Shown here: positions 34,306 to 45,700 of the stretch, one piece after another
Position numbering within the stretch: position 1 is the first letter of the stretch
Layout: each line of letters starts with the position of its first letter
NCBI RefSeq assembly: GCF_902459505.1
Contig: NC_047085.1
Coordinates: 131,339,521 to 131,403,520 of the forward strand
From: Geotrypetes seraphini
Lineage: Eukaryota; Chordata; Amphibia; Gymnophiona; Dermophiidae
Reading direction: 5' to 3'
Length of the DNA: 64,000 nucleotides
The notes under the pieces: model-generated
What the model was told of the DNA's origin: nothing
The model's input: the letters and a program-made list of their open reading frames with translations, nothing else
The model's database searches: none
Program-made: the position numbers and the translations under genes

Positions 34306-34933
34306 TCTTATAGCCTGTTACATTAACGGGTGCTAGAATATATGTCTATCTGTCTTTCTTTCTTTCTGTCTCTCTCTTTCCTTGGCTGTCCACCACCACC
34401 CCTTGCCTGCTCCCCCTGTCCATCAGTAGCCTTTCTCCCTTCCTTTTACCTACCCTGTGCCCACCACCACTCCTTCACTGCTTCCCCTATCCAGCAGCAG
34501 CCCTTCTCCATTCGTTTTACCTCCTCCCCTGTCCAGCAGCACCTCTTTCATGCTCTCCTTGTCCAGCAACACCCATTACCTGCTCCCCCTATCCAGCATC
34601 CGACTTCGCCACAGCTCAACTGCCTGCACGCGCCAAGAGCGGCCTGCACGTGCTGACAGCTGCTGTGCACACTTCAATCTGACAGCCGCCTCAAGTCGCC
34701 CTGGTACTGGCCCGCCCCCGGCATCGCTGCCACCGTCACCATCCATGCTGGGCGGGAAGGTGGGCTCCATGAGAGGCCCATGGGGCCAAAGCTGTTCAGC
34801 ATGGCTGGTGCTCGGGAGGAGGAGTGCTAGTGTCTTCTAGCGCGCATGCGCACTCTTGCCGGTCACGGACCTGCAGATCAGGGAACACGCCGGTAAGAGT
34901 GCACATGTTTGCTTAGGGTTTTATTATAGTAGA
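34302..34933 (-). mobile_element. Helitron-type element (minus), non-autonomous
   Basis: On the minus strand it begins TCTACTATAATAAAACCC and ends CTAG. Just inside the 3' end is a hairpin (ACCCGTTAATGTAACAGGC), and the element sits between host A and T. No terminal inverted repeats or duplication are present, as expected for Helitrons. The interior has a TTTC-rich run and GC-rich filler and no Rep/helicase. Confidence 0.72.
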
Positions 34934-35089
34934 TATAAAAAACACAAATAGAAGATGAATACAGACTACTTCAGTTTACTAAATAATGATATGGCTATTT
35001 TATCATCTACTATTTAGTACCTCAGTTACAGTCCTAGTTCTGGATAACACCATTTCTATCACTTATTGAGCCAAATTGATTTGACGGTA

Positions 35090-35970
35090 TTTGTTTTTGT
35101 AGAAGCAATTGTCATTGAAATCAACGCAATCAACTACCCCATACAAACCACCCTAAAACTGCTAGGAATAACTTTCGACAGATGCTGCACCATGCAACCG
35201 CAAATCAATAAAACAATACAAAAGTCATTCTTAGTCATGAGAAACTTAAGACAAGTTTGGAAATTCTTCGAGAAAACTCAGTTCCAGCTCATAGTTCAGT
35301 CCTTAATACTAGGCCTACTTAACTACTGTAATATCCTCTACCTCCCATGCCCTACAACCATAACAAAACAACTACAAACTATCCAAAACACAGCACTAAG
35401 ACTCATTAAAGAAACATGATCACATTACAGAAGCATATCTCCAATTGCACTGGCTTCTGATCCCAGCAAGAATACAATTTAAATTCTACTGCCTACTATT
35501 TAAGACTTTATACGGAGACAGTCCAAACTACCTGAATAACTGCCTCATCCACAACACTGCAACTAGACATAGGAAAACTCACACCCCATTCTCATACTCC
35601 CCAATTAAGGAGGTCAAACGGAAAAAAACTATATGATGGCCTCCTGGCCACTCAAGCAGCCAAACTAGACAACCAAATCGCCAATCTACTGATGGCATCC
35701 TTCGACTACAAGACTTTTAGAAAAGAAATAAAGACCATACTCTTCAAGAAAACTCTGAAAAAAGAAATAATACCGCAAGTCTCAAACTCCACCTCTCACT
35801 AAATCCAACTACCCCAAACAAATAACCTTACCCATTTCTCACTCTTTTTGAAAATGACAAATTTTTTTTTGTAAGTTCTTGTTGTAATACATCTTGGATA
35901 ATTCTTTTGTAATCCGCCTTGAACTGCAAGGTAATGGCGGAATAGAAATCCCTAATGTAATGTAATGTAA
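35090..35970 (+). mobile_element. L2-type LINE C-terminus and 3' end
   Basis: Coding remnants SFLVMRNLRQVWKFFEKTQF, then LIVQSLILGLLNYCNILYL, and (after a break near 35420) HWLLIPARIQFKFYCLLFK are typical of the RT thumb/C-terminus in L2/CR1-group LINEs. The 3' end has the (TAATG)n tail at 35952-35970. Confidence 0.88.
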
Positions 35971-35974
35971 TCTT

Positions 35975-37995
35975 GTCCTGCCCTGTGCTTGGATATTGAT
36001 ATCGCTGTTTGCTTTACTGCTGCTGACACATTAAAGTCCCTGATCATATATCTTTTTGTACTTGGAGATAAGGCCCACTATTTAGGCCATTCATTTCATG
36101 TTTCTGTATTTCAATTTTGGCTTTTAACAGTATTTTTTAGTTGAGCAGCAATGTTTTCTGTTAACTTCTAAGCAGCTGCTAATACGATTGGGTCCATAGG
36201 ATTATTTCCACAAATAGTTCCAGTCAGCATATCTCTGAACCAACATGGAATTATAAGAGTGTAATGGTGGAATCGAATATGAGTTTATAGTAGCTGCTGC
36301 AATTTGGGATATACCATGAAAGTATACAGTAATGAACAATATTCAGTTCTTCATTTTTTGAAACACATTTTGCACAATTGGTTCCTGCATCCAGAAGGTG
36401 GCAGTATTTGACCAGTCAACATGTTCTTGTCACTCCCTTTGAAAACTCTGTGGCAGACCGTTTAAAAAACAAAAAGCATGTCAGATAATGGTGGAAAATA
36501 AAATTCCACATTCATTCACATTATCTCTTTGTCAGTAAAATCTCTGTGCCACTTTTCCCAAAAGGTCAAAGCTGGAATACACCCAGGAAAACTACTGTAT
36601 AAAATAATCTTATGTATTTAAATTTTTTTATATACTGCTTATATCATAATTATAAACATAAAAGAACTAACAACCCTAAGACAACATGCTATAAAAGGTT
36701 ATAGCTTAACACTATTTTTAAGTAAAGCATATATAGTGGGGGGGGGGGGAAATGTATCAATGTTAAAGTGGGATTCTTTGAGTGTTAAAAAGGCACTTAA
36801 AGACAGAAGGCATTTAAAAAAAAAATATCTAGGGTTGATAACCTCCAGAGATTGACCCCCCAAAGTGTGTGGTATGATCTTGGATGGCTTCCAAGGGAGA
36901 TATAGGTGGCATCCTACAGGATAGTAGTCATTAGGAACAGTGCACCAGGAATTCATGTGGTATCAAATGTTGGGGGTAGGAATAGGGTTACCATGAAAGT
37001 AAAACCTGAATGTCTCAATCATCCTCCTTTTTCTGGAGCCATATGGTAACCCTAGGTAGGGATACACTTATAGCTTAGGCATATGCCACACATAACAAGG
37101 GGGTGGCTGGGGGCCACAAAAATGCAGGTCTGGTTGTCATCCTGATAACCAGCTTATTATAACTTAGTAGGCAGACAGGGAGGGAAGGGTAAGATAGTGG
37201 GTGATGAGGTGGCAAGTAGGGAGTGAATGACTACTTCATACACAGTGTTGGTCTCTTTCAGTTTTGAGAGTGTTATAACGTTTGAAAAGAAATATATATT
37301 AATAATTTAACAAGAGGGTTTGCAGGCAATGTGAGAGGAAGATGGCTTCTATGTTTTTACTGCTGTACTAACAAAATTGAAAACAAAGATGTCAAAATAT
37401 ATCTGTCTGAATGACATTAGATTTTCATGTTATGCAAAGTTCTTTGCTTGTATTGCTAGAATGAGCTGTTTGCTGTGGTTGGACAGTGAAAAAGATTAAA
37501 CATAAATATAAACATAAGTCAACCAAAACTACATAACGCATTACTGCAGTATGGCTATCATGCAAGCCTTACCATGAAGCTCAATATTTTTGGAGCAAGA
37601 AAGAGGCTGTTTCTGTACCTGTCCAGCTTTGTACTACTTTGTTGAAATTAATGATGCTCAGATAGAGTTCTGCAGTCATGTTCATAGTGATTACAGAGTG
37701 CTCGATGATAGCTGAAGTTCAACACTAGATTATTTTCAATGTTTCCATAAAGATATAGGAATTTAGGCAAATTTTAATGTTTAGATGTCATTTTTAATAT
37801 AGAGCATTCACACTAAAGATGGCACTATTTAACTCTGTTTCATTAATGGTTGGGAGTTATACAATACTTCACCCAACCTCCACAGTATCCAACATCCCTC
37901 TCCACAAAATTACAAGTTGTTCTACATGCTCTCATATTTCAGATCTGGCAAAATGTGGCCTCAGGAACACCTCCTCCACCCTTAGTAATGTTCAA
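35975..37995. other. Intron 2 DNA, little recognised
   Basis: Apart from the 72-bp MITE at 36983-37054 I see no exon or mobile-element end. The composition is AT-rich and ordinary. Confidence 0.35.
36983..37054. mobile_element. 72-bp hAT-type MITE
   Basis: Inverted ends TAGGGTTACCAT / ATGGTAACCCTA, flanked by GGTAGGAA (36975-36982) and GGTAGGGA (37055-37062), 7 of 8 identical. Confidence 0.75.
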
Positions 37996-38004
37996 TAGCG
38001 GTAG

Positions 38005-39351
38005 GGATACCGGTGTTTTTATTCCTCATTGGCCCACATTCTTTTATTGCAGTTATTTAGGTAAACTTTTTAACTTTTTTATCCACCATAATCTTTTTAG
38101 AAGTTTCCTTGAGATTATTCTATTTAAACATATTCAAATAAATTGTATACTTAGCTTAGTATGCTTCTGGGTTACATGATCCGACATGTTTTGCAACAAT
38201 TTGCTTTATCAAGGATCCCCCAGAGCCATTATGTCCACCATCTTACTCAGAGTTTTTTTGCATGGCAGATGAGCTTCAATGTAGAGAAATGTAAAGTCTT
38301 GCACATAGGGAAAGGAAACCCGATGTACAACTACACGATGGGGGGGATGGTATTGGGGGAATACAGCCTAGAAAAGGATTTGGGGGTTTTGGTAGATAGA
38401 ACAATGAAGCCGGCGGCACAATGCGCAGTGGCCTCAAAAAAGGCGAACAGAATGTTGGGCATTATCAAAAAAGGCATCACCACCAGAACCAAGGAAGTTA
38501 TCCTGCCACTGTATCGGGCGATGGTGCACCCACATCTGGAGTACTGCGTTCAGTACTGGTCGCCGTACCTTAGGAAGGACATGGCAGTACTCGAGAGGGT
38601 CCAGAGAAGAGCAACAAAAATGATTAAGGGCATGGAAAACCTTTCATATGCTGAGAGGCTGGGGCTCTTTTCCCTGGAAAAGCGGAGACTTAGAGGGGAC
38701 ATGATAGAAACTTATAAGATCATGAAGGGTATGGAGAAGGTAGAGAGGGACAGATTCTTCAGACTGGCAGGGGCAACAAAAACAAGAAGGCACTCAAAAA
38801 AATTGAAAGGAGACAGATTCAGAACAAATGCTAGGAAGTTCTTCTTCACTCAGAGGGTGGTGGACACCTGGAATGTGCTTCCAGAGGAGGTGGTGGAGCA
38901 GAGTACGATTTTGGGATTCAAAAAGGGATATATTCAAAATTGGATATATCCAATTGGACATGTTCCTGAAGGCAAAGGGGATTGAAGGGTATAACTAGAG
39001 GGATACCATACAAGGCAAAATGTTAAATAACAGATCACTTACAGGTCATTCACCTGAGGGGCCGCCGCAAGAGCGGACTGCCGGGCACGATGGACCCACG
39101 GTCTGACTCGGCAGAGGCGATGCTTATGTTCTTATGTTCTTAAATCGTTGCGAAACATGTCGGATCAGGTAACCCAGAAGCATACTAAGCTAAGTATACA
39201 ATTTATTTGAATATGTTTAAATAGAATAATCTCAAGGAAACTTCTAAAAAGATTATGGTGGATAAAAAAAGTTAAAAAGTTTAAAAAAAGTTTACCTAAA
39301 TAACTGCAATAAAAGTATGTGGGCCAATGAGGAATAAAAATACCGGTATCC
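38005..39351. repeat. Inverted repeat (about 200-bp arms) with a CR1 in the loop
   Basis: The left arm 38005-38202 (GGATACCGGTGTTTTTATTC ... GACATGTTTTGCAAC) is mirrored by the right arm 39142-39351, which has a small internal expansion (AAAGTTT). The only gene-like content between is a CR1. The right arm abuts a minus-oriented copy of the 16.1-17.2 kb hAT sequence. Confidence 0.92.
38250..39141 (+). mobile_element. CR1 LINE, C-terminal RT region and 3' end
   Basis: An open frame from about 38269 carries CR1 ORF2 landmarks: MSFNVEKCKVLHIGKGNP, EKDLGVLVDRTMKPAAQCAV, LPLYRAMVHPHLEYCVQYWS, FSLEKRRLRGDMIETY, VVDTWNVLPEEVVEQSTILG. The 3' end is GCTTATGTTCTTATGTTCTTA. The copy is 5'-truncated but the remaining 230 codons are uninterrupted, suggesting a fairly young insertion. 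Confidence 0.95.
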
Positions 39352-40475
39352 GTACCAAGGGGGGGGCCGTCCGCCCCGGGTGCACACCCCAAGGGGGTGT
39401 ACAGCTGGCCACCCACTGGGGAATAGGCTGCCGCCGGGAAAGGCTTCCACTGCCATCATCGGGAACAAGCTGGCCGAGTTCTCCCTTCTTTTCTTCCCTG
39501 CAGGGCCGACCAACTCTCGCTGCCCGACGTCAATTCTGACGTCGGAGAGGACATTCTGGGCCAGCCAATCACTGCCTGGCTGGCCCGGAACGTCCTCTCC
39601 GACTTTAGAATTGACTTCGGACAGCAAAGAATTGGTCGGCCCCGCGGGGAAGAGAAGCAGGGCGAACTTGGAGCCGGCCTGTTCCTGATGGCGGCAGTGG
39701 CAGCCTATTCCCCAGTGGCGGTGGCAGCATTTTCGCAATGGCGGTGGCATAGGGGAGGGGAGGGATAAAGAAGGGGACGGGGGGACAGGGAGCCAGAAAG
39801 AAAGGGGGCAGGGTGAAACAAAGAAAAAGAAAAAATGGGGCACGGAGAGAGAGAGACAGACAGAGAGAAAGAAAGAGGGCATGGAGAGAGAAAGAAAGAA
39901 GGGGGCAGGCTGAAAGAAAGAAAAAGTTGGGGGAGGGAATGAGGTCTGGAGGAGAGGAAGCATATAGGAGGCTGAAAGAAGGGAAGAAATATTGGATGCA
40001 CAGTCAGAAGAATAAAGTGCAACCAGAGACTGATGAAATTACCAAACAAAGGTAGGAAAAATGATTTTATTTTCAATTTAGTGATCAAAATGTGTCCGTT
40101 TTGAGAATTTATATATGCTGTCTATATTTTGCACTATGGGCCCCCTTTTACTAAACCACAATAGCGTTTTTTAGTGCAGGGAGCCTATGAGTTTTGAGGG
40201 CAGCATGGGGCATTCAGCGCAGCTCCCTGCACTAAAAACTGCTATCGCAGTTTAGTAAAAAGGGAGGGGGTATATTTGTCTATTTTTGTATAGTTGTTAC
40301 TGAAATGACATTGCATAAAGTCATCTGCCTTGACTTCTTTGAAAACCCGCGGAATATAAATGATAATTAACATTTTCTATGCGTACAGTGTGCTTTGTGT
40401 TTTTAAAATTTTATTGTTGGTAGATCATTTTGACTTGGCCACGAAGGTAAGGGGGAGGGAGGGAGGGGGCTGGAT
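39352..40475 (-). mobile_element. hAT element fragment (minus), related to 16.1-17.2 kb
   Basis: In reverse it matches the family: GTACACCCCCTTGGGGTGTG-like end, palindromic core at about 39527-39620, GA-rich run (39770-39950), the TTTACTAAACCACAATAGCG hairpin (40148-40262), and TTATTGTTGGTAGATCATTT near the end. The outer left third of the 15255-17211 element is absent. Confidence 0.8.
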
Positions 40476-40914
40476 CTGCCCCGGGTAGTGATGGTTTCAC
40501 TGTGGAGTTTTTAAAATCTTTTCAAAATTTACTATTACCTCATCTTTTAAATTTATATGAATCACAACTGACTAAGGGTTGTATATCAGGTACTATGGCG
40601 GAATCATTAACTATTGCTTTGCCAAAGCCAAATAGAGATCCCATGTTGGTTTCAAATTACAGACCTATTTAATTAATTAATGTAGATGGAAAACTCCTGG
40701 CTAAGTTATTGGCTCTAAGACTAGCCAAGGCTCTCCCTTATATGATCGGTATGCACAAATCGGGTTTTGTTGCTCAAAGACATTCTTCAAATAATACCAG
40801 ATTGGCATTTCATATGCTAAATTTAGCAAAACAATGGACGATCCGGCCTTCTCTGTTTCTTTGGATGCAGAGAAGGCCTTTGATCTTGTAGAATGGACTT
40901 TCATGTATCAAGTA

Positions 40915-42810
40915 CCGTATTTTCGCGGATATAACGCGCACCATTGTAAAACGCGCACAGGGGTATAGCGCGCAGAAATCACGATGATATGTACAAAAAC
41001 TTTTCTATACCGCGCTCAGGCATATAACGCGCATGCTGCCCGACTCTCCTTTCGCCCGCCCTGACTTTCCGTGCGCTGTCCCGACTCTCCGTTCACCCCC
41101 CCTGACGTCCGTGCACTGTCCTCCCTTGAAGTCCTGTCCCCCCTTGAAGGTCTGTCCCCATCCTGAAAGCCTGATGCCCCCCCCGACGTCCGATACATCC
41201 CCCCCCCCCCCGCAGGACCACTCGCACCCTCACCCCGAAGGACCGCCGACTCCCCAACAATATCGGGCCAGGAGGGAGCCCAAACCCTCCTGGCCACGGC
41301 GACCCCCTAACCCCACCCCGCACTACATTACGGGCAGGAGGGATCCCAGGCCCTCCTGCCCTCGACGCAAACCCCCTCCCCCCAACGACCGCCCCCCCCC
41401 CAAGAACCTCCGCCCGTCCCCCAGCCGACCCGCGACCCCCCTGGCCGACCCCCACGACACCCCCACCCGCCTTCCCCGTACCTTTGTGTAGTTGGGCCAG
41501 AAGGGAGCCCAAACCCTCCTGGCCACTGCGACCCCCTAACCCCACCCCGCACTACATTACGGGCAGGAGGGATCCCAGGCCCTCCTGCCCTCGACGCAAA
41601 CCCCCCTCCCCCCCAGCCGACCTGCGACCCCCCTGGCCGACCCCCACGACCCCCCCACCCCCCTTCCCCGTACCTTTGGAAGTTGGCCGGACAGACGGGA
41701 GCCAAACCCGCCTGTCCGGCAGGCAGCCAACGAAGGAATGAGGCCGGATTGGCCCATCCGTCCTAAAGCTCCGCCTACTGGTGGGGCCTAAGGCGCGTGG
41801 GCCAATCAGAATAGGCCCTGGAGCCTTAGGTCCCACCTGGGGGCGCGGCCTGAGACACATGGTCGGGTTTGGCCCATGTGCCTCAGGCCGCGCCCCCAGG
41901 TGGGACCTAAGGCTCCAGGGCCTATTCTGATTGGCCCACGCGCCTTAGGCCCCACCAGTAGGCGGAGCTTTAGGACGGATGGGCCAATCCGGCCTCATTC
42001 CTTCGTTGGCTGCCTGCCGGACAGGCGGGTTTGGCTCCCGTCTGTCCGGCCAACTTCCAAAGGTACGGGGAAGGGGGGTGGGGGGGTCGTGGGGGTCGGC
42101 CAGGGGGGTCGCGGGTCGGCTGGGGGGGAGGAGGGTTTGCGTCGAGGGCAGGAGGGCCTGGAATCCCTCCTGCCCGTAATGTAGTGCGGGGTGGGGTTAG
42201 GGGGTCGCCGTGGCCAGGAGGGTTTGGGCTCCCTTCTGGCCCAACTACACAAAGGTACGGGGAAGGCGGGTGGGGGTGTCGTGGGGGTCGGCCAGGGGGG
42301 TCGCGGGTCGGCTGGGGGACGGGCGGAGGTTCTTGGGGGGGGGCGGTCGTTGGAGGGAGGGGGGTTTGCGTCGAGGGCAGGAGGGCCTGGGATCCCTCCT
42401 GCCCGTAATGTAGTGCGGGGTGGGGTTAGGGGGTCGCCGTGGCCAGGAGGGTTTGGGCTCCCTCCTGGCCCGATATTGTTGGGGAGTCGGCGGTCCTTCG
42501 GGGTGAGGGTGCGAGTGGTCCTGCCGGGGGGGGGGGGGGATGTATCGGACGTCGGGGAGTCGGCCGGGCAAGAGGGCTTGGGCTCCCTCTTGCTCCGATC
42601 GTGGATGCGGGTGCGGGTGGGAGCGCGTGCGAGCGGTCGTTCGGGGTGGGGGTGCGAGCGGTCCTGCTGGGGGGGTGAATCGGGCGTCGGGCGGGGTGGG
42701 AACTATGTTTAAAAACTTTTGTATACCGCGCTCAGGCATATAACGCGCGAGGGGTATGCGCGGTACGTAAAATCACGTATAACGCGCGCGTTATATCCGC
42801 GAAAATACGG
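40915..42810. mobile_element. Giant palindromic TA-flanked DNA transposon, 1,896 bp
   Basis: The ends CCGTATTTTCGCGGATATAA / TTATATCCGCGAAAATACGG are flanked by TA (40913-40914, 42811-42812). The left half (40915-41862) is a close reverse complement of the right half (41874-42810), with an about 11-base loop. Each arm also holds a tandem duplication of about 230 bp. It is very GC-rich. No transposase is visible, so it is non-autonomous, probably Tc1/mariner-related by its TA target. Confidence 0.95.
41268..41690. repeat. About 230-bp tandem duplication within the left palindrome arm
   Basis: GGGAGCCCAAACCCTCCTGG ... CACTACATTACGGGCAGGAG ... CCTCGACGCAAACCCCC occurs from about 41275 and again from about 41505. 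The mirror copies lie in the right arm (about 42040-42465). Confidence 0.88.
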
Positions 42811-44318
42811 TAATGGATTGGTTTGGTATAGGATCCGGATTTATTCAAATGATTCAAACCTTGTATAGTTCCCCTTCTGCCAGATTATATATTAATATTA
42901 CTTTTTCAGAGCGTTTTTGTCTGAAGAGGGGAGTTAGACAAGGATGTTTCTTATTTCCTTTGCTTTTTTATATTGTTTTGGAACCCTTGTTGTTAGCCAT
43001 TCAGCAGGGAAAGGAGATACAGGGAATTCCATGTGCAGGTTGGGAATATAAGGTCTCTGCTTATGCAGATGATATCTTGCTTCATTTGAAGAATCCTGAA
43101 TCTATCATCCCGCATTTATTGAAATTGATTGATCGATTTGGTAAATTTTCCAGGTATAAGATAAATTGGAGCAAATCAGAGGTTCTTCCATTAAATGTGC
43201 ATTGTGTAAAAGGCTTATTTGATCCATTCCCATTCCTTTGGAAGGAAGAGGGAATAAAATATTTGGGTATTATGATCCAAAGAACATTGGAAGATACAAT
43301 GACAGTAAATGAAAAATCCTTATTATTGAAAGTCAAAGAAATGTGTAAGTGTTAGAACCCATTACATCTTTCTTGGTGGGGGAGAGTCCAAACCATCAAA
43401 ATAATGATTTTACCTTTAGTTTGTTACCGGTTTATTTTCAAAGTTCATTTTATAAGAAATTAAATGGGATTCTTACAAAATTTATTTGGCTGGGTAAAAC
43501 TGCTAGAATAGCTATAGTATCTTTACAAAAATCAGAATTGGCATGGGGGGGGGGATAAATTTTCCAAATTTTTATAGATATCAAGCATTCATTCTGCATC
43601 AGGGTATGTATTGGATCCTTCCTGAACTCATGGAACAGTTTCCGGACTGGCTGATATTAGAAACTCATCTATTGTCCCCATTGGGTTTGTGCCATATCTT
43701 GAGTATTAAGTTACCTAGAATTTACAAGGACAATAATATTCTTTGTGCCACCTGGAATACCCTAAAATGTATTAATAATTTAACATCTATTCCAATACAA
43801 CAATCCATGTGTCAATCTCTATGATTAAACTCCAAGATTCAAATTGGCGAGTCTAAGATCCTCTGGAAACATTGGCTGCAGGCAGGCATACGTATTTTAG
43901 ATGATGTAATCTCTAATGGGAAAATGCTAAATTTACCACAATTGCAACAATCATTCGGTATCTAAAAGTCTCAAGCTTTTAAATGGTTGCAGCTGAAACA
44001 GGCCATTCAGATAGGGTTCCCTGATTGTCGTAATTAAACAATCAGTATAGCTTACCGGGCCTATGTTTCCAGACAGATTTCCTAGGGCATCAGGCCGCCA
44101 AGTGGTATAAATTAATATTGGAATATTTGAGAAAGAAACCAAAAACAAGCCTAAGGGATATTTGGAGCACTGAGACAAAGCAACAGATTTCTGCTACTCA
44201 ATGGCCACGGATTTGGACTTGGAAAATGAGATGTACAGCGCCAGCATCTATGAGACAAACTTGGTTTTTTCTGTTGTATAGAATTTTTTGGACCCCTGTT
44301 CGTTTGCAAAAGTTAGAT

Positions 44319-44514
44319 CAGTGGTTCCCAACCCTGTCCTGGAGGGACCCCCAGGCCAGTTGAGTTTTCAGGATAACCCTAATGAATATGCATGGAGCAG
44401 ATTTGCATGCCTGGCACCTCCATTATATTCAGATCTCTCTCATGCATATTCATTAGGGCTATCCTGAAAACCCGACTGGCCTGAGGTCCTCCAGGAGAGG
44501 GTTGGGAATCACTG
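44319..44514. mobile_element. hAT-type MITE, 196 bp, perfect 8-bp duplication
   Basis: The ends CAGTGGTTCCCAACCC / GGGTTGGGAATCACTG are flanked by AGTTAGAT on both sides (44311-44318, 44515-44522), inside L1 ORF2. The arms share GTTTTCAGGATA / TATCCTGAAAAC and an ATGAATATGCATG core. Confidence 0.97.
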
Positions 44515-45146
44515 AGTTAGATAGTTCAAAGTCTAATAGATGCTGGCACTGTCATCTTGAAATTGGGACACTGGATCATCTGTTGTTCTATTGTCCTTTA
44601 ATACTCAATTTTTGGACATGTATATGGGGGAAAATTATTATGGTACTAAGCGTTTCCATACCATTATCAAATGACGTGGTCCTTTTTGGGACATTTTCAA
44701 AACCTAAAAGTCCAATTGATATAAATAAAAATAGACTTTTTCTTGTCATGACGGGAGTGGCCATGCAGCTAATATTTAAAAACTGGAAGAATTGGGACAG
44801 ACTAAATCTTGTGTTTTGGTGGGAAACCCTTTGTCAAAGTTACAGGTATGAAAGGATGTTATCAGAGCAATTGGGGACTAGTAAAAGATTTTAAACCGTT
44901 TGGAGTCCATTAGAGGTTTATGTTAGACAATAGATTGTTCTTTATTTAAGGTTTCTGATTGCTACACACATCCAGGGAGGAGGGTGGGAAATGGGAGGGG
45001 TGGGGTGGGATTAAGTGATTTTCTAATATATTTATGTACAAACAAGTGCTGTGTTTTTATGATATTATATGTATGTATACTTGGCACTTTTTTCAGTTTT
45101 AAAAATGAATAAATAATTTAAAAAAAATATATATTTCTTCCTCTCC

Positions 45147-45332
45147 TCCACCCCCTTCCTTCCTGGAGCTATGAATTTTACCTTGCAGCAACCTCAGTCT
45201 GGGCTAGACCAGGGGCTGGATGGGCTGAGCCAAAAATTACACCTAGGCACATAACAGCATTTGCTAATTAAGATAGCAGGCTGGCATATTCCTTAACATA
45301 TGGATCCGGAATGGCTGAGTTGCGCCTTTACC
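45147..45332 (+). repeat. Dispersed direct repeat, copy 1
   Basis: About 186 bp almost identical to 49917-50101 (six substitutions and one length change by eye). It begins at CCACCCCCTTCCTTCCTGG, right after the L1 tail. Confidence 0.93.
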
Positions 45333-45700
45333 AAACTTTCTCCCCTCTCTTACCCTTTACCAACTATGCTCATCTTTGCTTGGCAAATAACTTTTGTGAA
45401 CCTCCACAATAATGGCTACGGTAATTAGGCACCAGACACTATATTGCAGCTTTGTTCATTGGGAAAAGGCAATGCAATTAAACAACAATACAACACCTCC
45501 CGAGCTACAAACATAGTGCAACGTGGCAAATACTTAATTATAGTCCCCTGGCCCTGCCATGTCAGCAAGAGCCTGGGGGTAGGCAGGGATCTCCTTGCCC
45601 GCTTTTCCCAGTCACCTGACCAGAAGAAATCTGCTCACCTGAGCTCACATCTAAATACTGTAATATCACCTGATGAGCCTAGAACGCTTTAGCTCAGGAT

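Larger units (their letters stand above)
40477..45130 (+). mobile_element. L1 LINE (ORF2 and 3' end), split by two DNA transposons
   Basis: RT motifs run in order: GKLLAKLLALRLAKALPYMI, SLFLWMQRRPLIL / SLDAEKAFDLVEWTF in alternate frames, then after 42812 MDWFGIGSGFIQMIQTLYSS, RGVRQGCFLFPLLFYIVLEP and AYADDILLHLKNPES. The CWHCH cysteine motif lies after 44523. The 3'UTR carries the ACACATCCAGGGAGGAGGG block and an A-rich tail (about 45105-45127). It is 5'-truncated, with a few frame changes (for example near 43355 and 43820). Inserts: 40915-42810 and 44319-44514. Confidence 0.93.

Noticed and set aside
37850-38179. A 109-residue frame as a gene
   Set aside because: Its C-terminal part is repeated on the opposite strand at 39165-39416 because both are arms of the same inverted repeat.
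41033-42743. Many long Gly/Arg- or Pro-rich open frames on both strands
   Set aside because: They mirror each other across the palindrome and arise from GC-rich, stop-poor sequence; no codon pattern or domain is present.
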